The position numbers and the translations under genes are program-made. Source: Kitasatospora papulosa (GTDB taxonomy: Bacteria > Actinomycetota > Actinomycetes > Streptomycetales > Streptomycetaceae). Taken from it: a DNA stretch of 64,000 nt. The stretch spans positions 216,277-280,276 of the forward strand of contig NZ_JNYQ01000007.1 of assembly GCF_000717245.1 (NCBI RefSeq). The letters are read 5' to 3'. Under the pieces are notes generated by a model. It saw only the letters and a program-made list of their open reading frames with translations, did no database searches and was not told where the DNA came from. Positions 1 through 8,019 of this stretch are shown one piece after another (positions within the stretch are counted from its first letter, which is position 1; every line of letters begins with the position of its first letter).

Positions 1-2161
1 GCAGCGGCTGGTCGAAGCCGGTCTGGTACTTCTCCGCGACCACCAGGATCTTGTACTCCTGCTGGCCCCGGCCGCCCGCGCCGACCGCCTTGTCGTCTGC
101 ACGCGTGTACGCGAACGCCTTCGGCAGCGCGCTCTCCGCGATCCCGCCGTTTTCCTTCGGCTCGGTCGTCTCCTCGTCGTCGATCGTGAGCGAGCCGGAG
201 AAGGCCACCAGGACACCCAGGTCCGGGTACTTGGTGTCGTACTCCCGGTCCTTGATGTAGCTCTTGATCGCCCGCGCCATCTCCACGGCCGACTGCCGCG
301 AACCCGTCACCACCATGGACTTGGCCCGCCCACCGAGCCGGCCGCGGGAGTGCGCCAGGAAGTGCTCGACAATCACCTGAGCGTGCTGGGAGACGGTGTA
401 CTCGTGGGTGAGCGCGTACCGGGCGAGCAGGCTGTTGGCCTTGGAGGGGTCCACCTCGCGCTCGTCCGGATTCTGGTTCACCAGCTTCCAGTACGTGTTG
501 TACGTGACGTAGTTCCGCAGCGGATCGAGGATGAAGCCTTCCTCGATGGCCTGGCGCATGGAGTACGTGTGGAAGGGGCGGTAAGCCGCCTTGCCGTCCA
601 CGATGTCTTCCGTGCCGAAGAGTTCGAGCGTCTTCGCCTTCGGGGTGGCGGTGAACGCGAAGTAGGAGAGGTTCGCGGCCTGTGAGCGCTCCGCGGCCTT
701 CTTCTTCAGCTTCTCGTCGAGCGTGACGGTGATCGCACCCTGGTCCTCAGAGTCGGAGTCCAGACCGAGGTCACGCAGGGCCGCGCGGACGGCGGTGGCG
801 GCGTCGCCCGACTGGGAGGAGTGCGCCTCGTCCACAATGATGGCGAAGCTGGTGCCCTCGATCTTGGTCGGGTTGCGCTGGATGTAGTCCAGCAGGGCCG
901 GGAACGAGTGCAGGGTGACCGTGACGATCTTGCCCGTGTCCCGTGACAGCGCGCGGGCGAGCTGCTCGCTCTTCGAGCCGTGCTTCTCGTCCACCTTCAC
1001 GACCAGGCCCTCGGTCTGCGAGAAGCTGCCCACCGTCTCGCGGAGCTGGGCGTCGAGGTTGCGGCGGTCCGTGATGACGATGACCTTGTCGAAGACCGGT
1101 ACGCCCGGCTTGATCCGGCCGGAGGACAGCGCATCCGGGTCGAGCGTCCGGGGGTCGGTGTCGGCGTGGAGGTCACTCAGACGGTGGGCGAGCCAGCCGA
1201 TAGTGTTCGACTTGCCGGAGCCGGCGGAGGCCATCACGAGGTAGTTCTGGCCCACGCCGAAGGTCGCTGCGTGAGTGGTGAGCTTCTTAACCACGTCCCA
1301 CTGGTGGAAGCGCGGGAAGATCGTCGACTTCGTGGTGCCGCCACCGGGAGTTTTGTTCTTCTGCTGGTGCACGTACCGCTGGAGCAGGTCCAGCCAGTTG
1401 TCCCGCGCCCAGACCTGCTCCCACAGGTAGGAGGTGGCGTACGTGCCGTACGCGGTGGGGGCCGGGTTTCCGGCACCTCCGGGCAGGCCGGCGCCGTTGG
1501 AGCCGGTGTTGAAGGGCAGGAAGCGGGTGTTCTTGCCCCGGAGCTGGGTGGCGACGAAGACGAGGTCCGGGTCGACGGCGAAGTTGGCGATGACGCGGCG
1601 GGTGAAGATCAGCTCGGTGGGGTCGCGGTCGGTGCGGTACTGCTCCTTGGCGTGCTCGACGCCCTGCCGCGTGAGCGGGTTCTTCAGCTCGGCGGTGGCG
1701 ACGGGGATGCCGTTGAGGAACAGAGTCAGGTCGAGCTTGTTGCCCCAGTCGGCCTGCTTGGTGGCGTAGACGAGCTCGCGTACGACGGTGAGGCGGTTGG
1801 CGCGGTAGCCGTCGAGGACGGAGTCGTCGGCGACGAGGTTCGGCTTGAAGTAGGCCACGCGGAGGCGGACGCCCCGGTCCTTGACGCCGTTGCGGAGGAC
1901 GTGGAGGAGGCCGTCGTCGCTGATGGCCTTGTCGAGGCGCTGGGCGAAGCCGCGCTGGGCGGCGTTGGGGTCGTTGCCGTAGACGGCGAGGAGCTCGTCC
2001 CACTCGCGGGGCTGGCTCTCGCCGAGAAACGTGAACAGCTCGTTGGTGTCGAGGCCGAGGTCGGCCTGGTAGTCCCCGGGGTGGGCCTCGCGCCATCCGC
2101 GCTCGCTCATGGCGGCGACGATGGCGGTGCCGAAGGCGGACTCGTCGTGGATGGGGCTCAC
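1..2161 (-). CDS. hsdR: Type I restriction endonuclease subunit R (HsdR), 3' end outside window
   Basis: This is the motor and nuclease subunit of a type I restriction enzyme, an ATP-dependent translocase that cuts unmodified DNA with HsdM and HsdS. About 720 codons are present and the reading frame is open to the left edge; family members are around 1000 residues, so the C-terminus is missing. The start is a GTG whose GTGA overlaps the hsdS stop. Reading the minus strand shows an N-terminal segment resembling the HsdR nuclease region (an AELKNP-type motif near 1690). A Walker A motif ASAGSGKSNT lies near 1200-1230, VIVITDRRNLDAQL near 1060-1090 and a DEAH box (VDEAHSSQSG) near 810-840. ILVVAEKYQTGFDQPL, typical of the C-terminal helicase motifs, lies at the window edge. 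The order M-S-R in one coupled operon confirms the assignment. Function is confident; activity cannot be judged from a partial gene. Confidence 0.92.
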   Translation of the reverse strand, partial: MSPIHDESAFGTAIVAAMSERGWREAHPGDYQADLGLDTNELFTFLGESQPREWDELLAVYGNDPNAAQRGFAQRLDKAISDDGLLHVLRNGVKDRGVRLRVAYFKPNLVADDSVLDGYRANRLTVVRELVYATKQADWGNKLDLTLFLNGIPVATAELKNPLTRQGVEHAKEQYRTDRDPTELIFTRRVIANFAVDPDLVFVATQLRGKNTRFLPFNTGSNGAGLPGGAGNPAPTAYGTYATSYLWEQVWARDNWLDLLQRYVHQQKNKTPGGGTTKSTIFPRFHQWDVVKKLTTHAATFGVGQNYLVMASAGSGKSNTIGWLAHRLSDLHADTDPRTLDPDALSSGRIKPGVPVFDKVIVITDRRNLDAQLRETVGSFSQTEGLVVKVDEKHGSKSEQLARALSRDTGKIVTVTLHSFPALLDYIQRNPTKIEGTSFAIIVDEAHSSQSGDAATAVRAALRDLGLDSDSEDQGAITVTLDEKLKKKAAERSQAANLSYFAFTATPKAKTLELFGTEDIVDGKAAYRPFHTYSMRQAIEEGFILDPLRNYVTYNTYWKLVNQNPDEREVDPSKANSLLARYALTHEYTVSQHAQVIVEHFLAHSRGRLGGRAKSMVVTGSRQSAVEMARAIKSYIKDREYDTKYPDLGVLVAFSGSLTIDDEETTEPKENGGIAESALPKAFAYTRADDKAVGAGGRGQQEYKILVVAEKYQTGFDQPL

Positions 2162-3453
2162 GCGTGCACTCCGTCCGTTACGTTGCGGCCACTGGCGGTG
2201 GAGACGTCGAACTCGCCCGTTACGGCGGCGGTGATGAGGGCTTGGCGGCGTTCGGCGAGCAGGCCTTGAGCTTGTTTTAGGCGAGCGCGTGCGCTTCCCA
2301 TCACAGCAAGTGCCCGGTTGATTTTTTCTACTCGGTCCTGGGCATCATCGGGGATAGGAATCCTGTATTCCCTCAGCTGTTCTCCCGTGAGGTGCGGAAT
2401 GGTCGAGATGTTGCCATCAGCCTCGAACACTCCGCATGATTTAGCGAGCCGAAGCCAGAACATCAACCATTCGACAGGTAGGGGTCCATCTTTCCTCACC
2501 CGGTGCAGTGACTTCTGGAAGTAGCAGTCCTCGATCCGGCCATCCCACACTGCGGCTTCTGCGACACCTGCTCCGCCTTCGCAAACCAGCAGGTCGCCAG
2601 CTCGCACGGAATAACGTTGCGTCTCAGATGGGTCGAAATGCATTGTGGCCATGTCGGCTGTGGTAATTTTATACCAATGCACGTTAGCATTTCTCAAATA
2701 CGATCGTTGTCGGTCACCGGATGCGCGATCCGCGTTTAGCATCTTGCCAAGTTCGGTGCGGTAGTATGCATACACGGGACCGATTTTCCAGCTAGCTGGA
2801 ACGTACGGCAGCCAACGCCAACCTGTCGGCTTTCCATTGTCTCGGGTTGCCTTGCCGGACAGCATATCGCCGATCACTGCCAGTTCACGCTCGTCTAGCG
2901 CGGAGGCTTGGCTGTTGCGAGTTGTCGCCAACTGATCTATGCGAGCGATCTCAACATTGAGAAAATCGGCGATGCGGAGCTGCTCCTTGAGTGGCGCGTG
3001 AGTGACGGGAGTTCGGGACAGTGGCTCGAGATTCAGGGCACGGAAGGTTGCACCGCTTACACTAGACGCCCAGAACTGGCGGGTGACAGTTGATTGAAGT
3101 GCCCAGTAGAGGAATTGTGCGTTGGTGCCTTCCGCAGCGGCTACTCGTGCGGTTCCCTGAGTAAGATTGGCCCCGTCTAGCTCTCCAGGGACGATCATTA
3201 CCTTTCCGAATGACGGCCCGATGGATACGACGAGATCACCCGTCGTTACCGTGGACCGGCGATACGAGGACGCAATCTCTGGCGTCGTCCGAAGGAGCTT
3301 GGATCGGTCCGTGACGCCGAACCCGGCGGTCATGTCCGCTGGGCGAATGTAGGGGATGCCGCCAGGTGTGTCAGGACCTGCCTGGACAATTCCATATGTG
3401 ACGGGGCGGGCAGGGTCAACCAATCGTTTTAGTGGTAGAACCGGCCAGTTCAC
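2158..3453 (-). CDS. hsdS: Type I restriction-modification specificity subunit (HsdS)
   Basis: This 431-residue subunit recognises the DNA target for the HsdM/HsdR complex. Two target-recognition halves are visible: residues ~1-170 (beginning NWPVLPLKRL) and ~210-390 (beginning WRWLPYVPASW). Each is followed by the conserved helical spacer: LKEQLRIADFLNVEIARID at ~155-175, and LLAERRQALITAAVTGEFD near the C-terminus. The GTG start overlaps the hsdM stop by four bases (GTGA), and its own stop overlaps the hsdR GTG in the same way, so the three genes are translationally coupled. The gene is visibly richer in AT than hsdM and hsdR, with codons such as AAA, TTG and CTA that are rare in the neighbours. 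This suggests the recognition domains were exchanged or acquired from a different source, as is common for hsdS. Confidence 0.93.
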   Translation of the reverse strand: MNWPVLPLKRLVDPARPVTYGIVQAGPDTPGGIPYIRPADMTAGFGVTDRSKLLRTTPEIASSYRRSTVTTGDLVVSIGPSFGKVMIVPGELDGANLTQGTARVAAAEGTNAQFLYWALQSTVTRQFWASSVSGATFRALNLEPLSRTPVTHAPLKEQLRIADFLNVEIARIDQLATTRNSQASALDERELAVIGDMLSGKATRDNGKPTGWRWLPYVPASWKIGPVYAYYRTELGKMLNADRASGDRQRSYLRNANVHWYKITTADMATMHFDPSETQRYSVRAGDLLVCEGGAGVAEAAVWDGRIEDCYFQKSLHRVRKDGPLPVEWLMFWLRLAKSCGVFEADGNISTIPHLTGEQLREYRIPIPDDAQDRVEKINRALAVMGSARARLKQAQGLLAERRQALITAAVTGEFDVSTASGRNVTDGVHA

Positions 3454-5567
3454 TCTGTCACCTCGTTGAGCAGAGCCTGAATTTCCGCCTCAAGCGCCTT
3501 AAGGTCGGAATCGATCTCCGCCAACGATCGCGGCGGCTCATACACGTAGAAGTGCCTCGTGAACGGGATCTCGTACCCCACCCTCATCTTCGTGTGGTCG
3601 ACCCACGCGTCGGGCACATGTGGGTGTACCTCCCGCTTCAGGTACTCCTCGACGTCCTCGCCCAGCGGCACGCTTTCGTAATCCCGCAGCTCACCGTCGG
3701 GCTCCTTTTCCCCACCCTTGAGCAGCTGCACTTCGCCCTCCGGGTCCCGGATCCCCACCGTGTCCCGCAGCGCCTTCGTGAACGGTGCGCCCGTCGGGCC
3801 CTGGACACCGGCTTCCGCCATGGCGTTCCGTACCGCCACCTGCGCCTCGGACTTGGTGGCCCACTCGCTGCCCAGCAGCGGGCTCAATGCGTCCCCCAGC
3901 ACCTGCGCCTCGGCGTCCGCCAGCTTCTGGTACTGCGCCTGCTCCTCGTCCGTCAGCTTTCGGCGCGCTTTCGCCTTCGCCGCCAGCTCCGGCTCACGCG
4001 GCAGGAAGCGTTCCTCCGCCCACTTCTGCACCGGCTTTGACGCCAGCAGCGCCGCCAGCGTCTCCTCCGTCAGCTCGAACCGAAGCTTCAACGGCCGCTC
4101 CACCGTGATCCGCTGGTAGCCGAAGGCCGTGTTGTCGAACACCTTCACCTTGGCGTGCAGCGGGTGCTCCGGGTTCGCCGCGGCCGTCACGGCTTCCCCG
4201 TACAGGCGGGTGATGTCGCCGATGTGGTTCGGCTTGCCGCCCGTCCCGTCGCCCAGTTCCTTGCGCTTGTCGCCCAGCGACTTTCGCATCTTCACCCACT
4301 GGTCGCGCGCGTCCAGCAGGACGACCTTGCCCTTGTGCTGGGCGTCCTTGCGGTTCGTCAGGATCCAGAAGTAGGTGGAGATGCCCGTGTTGTAGAAGAG
4401 CTGGTCCGGCAGGGCGACGATCGCCTCAAGCCAGTCGTTCTCCAGGATCCAGCGGCGGATCTCCGACTCACCCGAGCCGGCCGCGCCGGTGAAGAGCGGG
4501 GAACCGTTGAAGACGATCGCGACGCGCGAGCCGCCCCCGCCGTTCACGTCCACCGGCTTCATCTTCGAGATCATGTGCTGGAGAAAGAGCAGCGAGCCGT
4601 CGTTGATACGGGGCAGACCCGCGCCGAAGCGGCCGGAGTCGCCGAGGTTGTTGTGCTCGTACTCGACCTCCTCCTTGACCTTCTTCCACTCCACGCCGAA
4701 CGGCGGGTTGGCCAGCAGGTAGTCGAACTTCTCCCGCTTGTGACCGTCGTCCGAGAAGGAGTTGCCGAACGCGATGTTCTCCGGTTCCTGCCCCTTGATC
4801 ATCAGGTCGGACCGGCAGATCGCCCAGGACTCCGGGTTGAGTTCCTGGCCGCTCACCTCGACTGTGGCGTCCTCGTTGTACGCCTTGATGTAGTCCTCGG
4901 CAGCGCTGAGCATGCCGCCGGTGCCGCAGGCCGGGTCCATGACCGTGCGTACGACTCCCGGCAGGCTCAGTGCGTCGCCGTCCGGGGCGATCAGCAGGCT
5001 GACCATCAGCTTGATGACCTCGCGCGGGGTGAAGTGCTCACCCGCGGTCTCGTTCGACTGCTCGGAGAAGCGACGGATCAGCTCCTCGAAGATGTACCCC
5101 ATGTTGTGGTTGGAGACGACCTCGGCGCGCAGGTCCAGGTCCGTGAACTTCCCCATGACCTGGTAGAGCAGGTTCGCGCTGTCGAGCTTGCGGATCTGCT
5201 GGGCGAACTCGTACTTCTCCAGCACCTCGCGGGCGTTGGGCGAGAAGGCGCCGATGTAGATCTGGAGGTTCGTGGCGGCGTTGTCCGGGTCACCGGCGAT
5301 CTTCTTCAGCGTCAGGCTGCTCGTGTTGTAGAAGGAGTGGCCCGACGCCCGCGGAAGGAAGTAATCCGTGTCGAGGTCCTGTTCCTTGCACCGGACGACA
5401 GCCTCCGCGACCTTCTCCCGCGTCGGCTCCAACACGCATTCCAGGCGGCGCAGCACCGTGAACGGAAGGATGACCTTTCCGTAGTCGGACTGCTTGTAAT
5501 CGCCGCGCAGAAGGTCGGCGACGGACCAGGCGTGGTTCGCCAGCTCCGTGTGCTTGCTGCTGTTCAA
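3450..5567 (-). CDS. hsdM: Type I N6-adenine DNA methyltransferase subunit (HsdM)
   Basis: This 705-residue subunit is the SAM-dependent adenine methylase of the type I complex; it protects host DNA and is required for restriction. An N-terminal helical domain (LANHAWSVADLLRGDYKQSDYGKVILPF...) precedes GEHFTPREVIKLMVSLL at ~177-193, SAM-binding motif I DPACGTGG at ~211-218 and catalytic motif IV NPPF at ~287-290. The C-terminal part (LTDEEQAQYQKLADAEAQVLGDAL...) is helical and rich in charged residues. The best start is a TTG at 5567 (protein begins MNSSKHTELANHAW), which matches the usual family N-terminus. The frame stays open further upstream, but that extension is low-complexity and unlike the family. 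A 95-bp gap with a short hairpin separates it from the upstream methylase gene. Confidence 0.93.
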   Translation of the reverse strand: MNSSKHTELANHAWSVADLLRGDYKQSDYGKVILPFTVLRRLECVLEPTREKVAEAVVRCKEQDLDTDYFLPRASGHSFYNTSSLTLKKIAGDPDNAATNLQIYIGAFSPNAREVLEKYEFAQQIRKLDSANLLYQVMGKFTDLDLRAEVVSNHNMGYIFEELIRRFSEQSNETAGEHFTPREVIKLMVSLLIAPDGDALSLPGVVRTVMDPACGTGGMLSAAEDYIKAYNEDATVEVSGQELNPESWAICRSDLMIKGQEPENIAFGNSFSDDGHKREKFDYLLANPPFGVEWKKVKEEVEYEHNNLGDSGRFGAGLPRINDGSLLFLQHMISKMKPVDVNGGGGSRVAIVFNGSPLFTGAAGSGESEIRRWILENDWLEAIVALPDQLFYNTGISTYFWILTNRKDAQHKGKVVLLDARDQWVKMRKSLGDKRKELGDGTGGKPNHIGDITRLYGEAVTAAANPEHPLHAKVKVFDNTAFGYQRITVERPLKLRFELTEETLAALLASKPVQKWAEERFLPREPELAAKAKARRKLTDEEQAQYQKLADAEAQVLGDALSPLLGSEWATKSEAQVAVRNAMAEAGVQGPTGAPFTKALRDTVGIRDPEGEVQLLKGGEKEPDGELRDYESVPLGEDVEEYLKREVHPHVPDAWVDHTKMRVGYEIPFTRHFYVYEPPRSLAEIDSDLKALEAEIQALLNEVTE

Positions 5568-5594
5568 GGGATTCCCCGGTTTCCTTTCGGACCC

Positions 5595-5620
5595 CCCGCT
5601 CTCCGGCCTACCGGAGCGGG
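5595..5620. terminator. Hairpin between the upstream methylase gene and hsdM
   Basis: CCCGCT and AGCGGG, with inner CCGG/CCGG, can fold into an interrupted hairpin in the 95-bp gap. It may terminate or attenuate transcription from the upstream methylase gene, giving hsdM partly independent expression. It is weak evidence because no T-run follows and GC-rich repeats are common here. Confidence 0.3.
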
Positions 5621-5662
5621 TACTGGCAAGTGTGGTGGTTGTGTGAAGGCCGTAGTGCTGGT

Positions 5663-7843
5663 TCAGGCCGATTCCGCGGCGGCCCCGCTGTCGGCCGCCG
5701 CCGGGGCTGACGGGACCAGCCCGCCCCCCGTCAGTCCGCCGACCAGCAGCCGGGCGGTCTCCTCGGCCAGTTCCGTGGCGCGCGCGGCCTCGGTTCTCAG
5801 GGCGTGGACCCGGCGGAACGCCTCGCCGTAGCGTCTCTGCTCCTCCAGCGGCAGCAGCGGGACGCGCAGTCGGCCCGGGCTGACGTGAAGCACCGTGCTG
5901 CCCGTCGACGCGCTCGCGATGTTCTCCTCCGCGCCCAGGAAGCCGGCCAGGAACCACGGATCGAGCCTTGCCGGATCCGGCCGGAACAGGTGGACCTGGT
6001 GGCCGAGCAGTGCCCCGGAATCCGCGTCGTCCGCCACGCGGGCCATCGCGCCGCCCCCGCCCGCGACCGCCCGTACGAGCACGTCGCCCGCCGCGATCAC
6101 CGGTGCCCCGTCGGCCCGCAGCCCGCTCGGGTCACCCGATGGGGCCGTACCGCGCGCGATGTCCAGGCCGGTGAGTACGGCGGTCACCGGTGCCGCACCG
6201 GCGGAGCCCTTGGAGTCCGGCGCCGTGCGCAGCAACGTGAGCGCACCACCCCGGGACAGGTCCGACGCCGTGGCCGTGCGCCACACGCGCGGGGCGGGAC
6301 CGGCCGCGCTCCAGTCGTCGTAACCAGCCGCCCTGCCCAGTGACTTGGCACCGGCAACGAGCCGTCGGCGTACCTCGTCCGCCTCCCTGGCCAGTTCCGC
6401 CGGGGCGATGTCCGTGCGCGAGGCGCGTACATGGCGGGCGGGGGAGAGGTCCACGACGTCGTCCAGGAGGTCGACCACCGGGACCGCGCGGGCGGTGCCC
6501 GGCTCGTCGGCGTACGCGTCCGGGTCCTTCACGAAGGCCGACCACTGGGTGAGCGCCGTCTCGGTGAGAGCCGTCCAGTTCAGCGGGGTGCGGCCGGTGC
6601 GCGTACCGGAGGCGGTGCCGCCCGCGCGTGTGCCCGTGCCCGGGCCGGTCGCCGTGTCGGCGCCCGCTCCCGCCGCCTCGGACGTGTCGACGAACAGGAC
6701 CGACGTATGTGCGGGGCCCGCCGGCTCGGGACGGCGCAGCACCCAGATCTGGAGCCCCACATGGAACGGCGCCGCGGCCCCCGGAGGCAGGGCCACCACC
6801 GCGCGCAGGGCGCCGCTGCGGACCAGCTCCATGCGGACCCGGCGGCCCGAGGCGCGGGAGGCGGTGGCCGGGGGGAGGAGCAGGACGGCGTGGCCGCCCG
6901 GCACCAGATGGGACAGCGCGTGCTGGACCCAGGCGAGCTCGGACTCGGCGCGCGGCGGTACGCCGTACGCCCAGCGGGCGTCGTACGCCAGCTCGTCGTG
7001 GCCCCAGTCGCGGTCGCCGTAGGGCGGGTTGCAGAGGACGGCGTCGACGATGACCCCGTCGAACGCGTCCGCGCGGAGACTGTCTCCCGCACGCACCGTG
7101 ATGTCCGCGTCCGCGGCCGCCAGCAGCAGGCTCACCGCACTGCGCTGCGCCTGCACGGTCACGCTGTCCTGGCCGTACAGCACCGTCGCGCCCCGCCGGG
7201 CGGCGGCCGAGAGCAGGGAGCCGCTGCCGCATGCCGGGTCCAGGACCTGTGCACACGGTCCGGGCACCAAGCGGGCGACGAGGTCGGCGAGCTGCACCGG
7301 GGTGCGGTAGGTGCCGCTCGCGGCGCTGTCCTCCAGCTCCCGCTCCGCCAGCACGGCCAGCGCCGCCTCGCCGCTCGCGTCGTCCTGTACGCAGCGCAGC
7401 AGCGCCCGCAGGACATCGACGTCATGCGCCGCGAAGTGGACGGCCTCCGCGCCGGGGACCAGCTCCGCGAGGTCGGCCACCGCCCTGTCGGCGCAGGCGA
7501 CGAGCTCGGCGTCGGACAGGCCGGCCAGCGTGCTGAGCTCCTCGGGAGTGCGCCGGGCCGTGGCCAGTGCCAGAGGAAGCAGGGCGCCGGTCGTGCCGCC
7601 ACCCCCGGGGTGCAGCCGCAGCGTGGTGCGCAGCTCCTCCGCGGGGTCGGCCGTCGAGGCGTGGCCCCGGGCGCCGAGCCACTTCTGCACGTCCACCAGG
7701 TCGTAGAGAGGGCTGCTGTCGGTGCCCCCGGACGGCGCGGGGAAGTCGTCGTGCCGACGGCGCCAGTTGCTGACGGTGGCGCGCGTGACTCCGGCGATGC
7801 GTGAGATCTCGGCGGCGGTCACCTGGGCGGGTGGCTGGGGCAT
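5663..7843 (-). CDS. Large N6-adenine DNA methyltransferase with N-terminal HTH and C-terminal HsdS-like region
   Basis: This 726-residue protein is a SAM-dependent adenine DNA methylase. Residues ~9-30 (AAEISRIAGVTRATVSNWRRR) form a helix-turn-helix of the MerR/AlpA kind. Motif I is DPACGSGS at ~202-209 and the catalytic motif IV is NPPY at ~272-275. The last ~150 residues resemble a single HsdS half: a recognition-like segment with GSTVLHVSPGRLRVPLLPLEEQRR, then a long helix (TELAEETARLLVGGL). It may therefore modify DNA without a separate specificity subunit. The ATG at 7843 is chosen because the protein then begins directly before the HTH and has an AGGAC upstream; a longer frame extends into the promoter region. 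It lies upstream of hsdM in the same orientation and divergent from the DndB-like gene. No nuclease motif was seen, so it may be a solitary modification enzyme or regulator. Confidence 0.85.
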   Translation of the reverse strand: MPQPPAQVTAAEISRIAGVTRATVSNWRRRHDDFPAPSGGTDSSPLYDLVDVQKWLGARGHASTADPAEELRTTLRLHPGGGGTTGALLPLALATARRTPEELSTLAGLSDAELVACADRAVADLAELVPGAEAVHFAAHDVDVLRALLRCVQDDASGEAALAVLAERELEDSAASGTYRTPVQLADLVARLVPGPCAQVLDPACGSGSLLSAAARRGATVLYGQDSVTVQAQRSAVSLLLAAADADITVRAGDSLRADAFDGVIVDAVLCNPPYGDRDWGHDELAYDARWAYGVPPRAESELAWVQHALSHLVPGGHAVLLLPPATASRASGRRVRMELVRSGALRAVVALPPGAAAPFHVGLQIWVLRRPEPAGPAHTSVLFVDTSEAAGAGADTATGPGTGTRAGGTASGTRTGRTPLNWTALTETALTQWSAFVKDPDAYADEPGTARAVPVVDLLDDVVDLSPARHVRASRTDIAPAELAREADEVRRRLVAGAKSLGRAAGYDDWSAAGPAPRVWRTATASDLSRGGALTLLRTAPDSKGSAGAAPVTAVLTGLDIARGTAPSGDPSGLRADGAPVIAAGDVLVRAVAGGGGAMARVADDADSGALLGHQVHLFRPDPARLDPWFLAGFLGAEENIASASTGSTVLHVSPGRLRVPLLPLEEQRRYGEAFRRVHALRTEAARATELAEETARLLVGGLTGGGLVPSAPAAADSGAAAESA

Positions 7844-7895
7844 GGCGGGAGTCCTGGGCCTCTCGGTAGCTGACAGCTCACAACTTACACCGTCG

Positions 7896-7919
7896 GTCAA
7901 ACGCGTCAAGCCGTTTGAC
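7896..7919. promoter_or_regulatory. Inverted repeat in the methylase / DndB-like divergent promoter region
   Basis: GTCAAACG (7896-7903) and CGTTTGAC (7912-7919) form a perfect 8-bp inverted repeat with an 8-bp spacer. The right arm overlaps a TTGACA (7915-7920) that could be a -35 element for the plus-strand gene. On the minus strand TTGACG (7904-7909) and TAAGTT (7882-7887), 16 bp apart, could serve the methylase gene. An operator that controls both directions is the simplest reading; the HTH of the methylase is one possible ligand. This is inference. Confidence 0.45.
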
Positions 7920-8019
7920 AATGCTTTCACGGTGATGCTTCTCTGGTGTTGCTTCCAAGTGAAGGTGCTCGGCCCGAGGGGGGTCCGAGGAACTCGCCGA
8001 TCCCGTGGGGGGAATCGCT

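Noticed and set aside
980..2269. Long plus-strand open frame (429 codons) opposite hsdR
   Set aside because: It is the antisense of hsdR; composition is valine/glycine/alanine-rich with no domain, and the minus strand shows clear helicase motifs.
4155..5831. 558-codon plus-strand frame opposite hsdM
   Set aside because: Antisense shadow of a high-GC gene; the minus strand carries the intact methylase motifs.
5600..8000. A complete BREX, DISARM or Dnd defence system
   Set aside because: The required partner genes (PglZ, BrxC, DrmA, DndC/D/E) are not visible in the window; only a methylase, a type I RM operon and an orphan DndB-like gene are.
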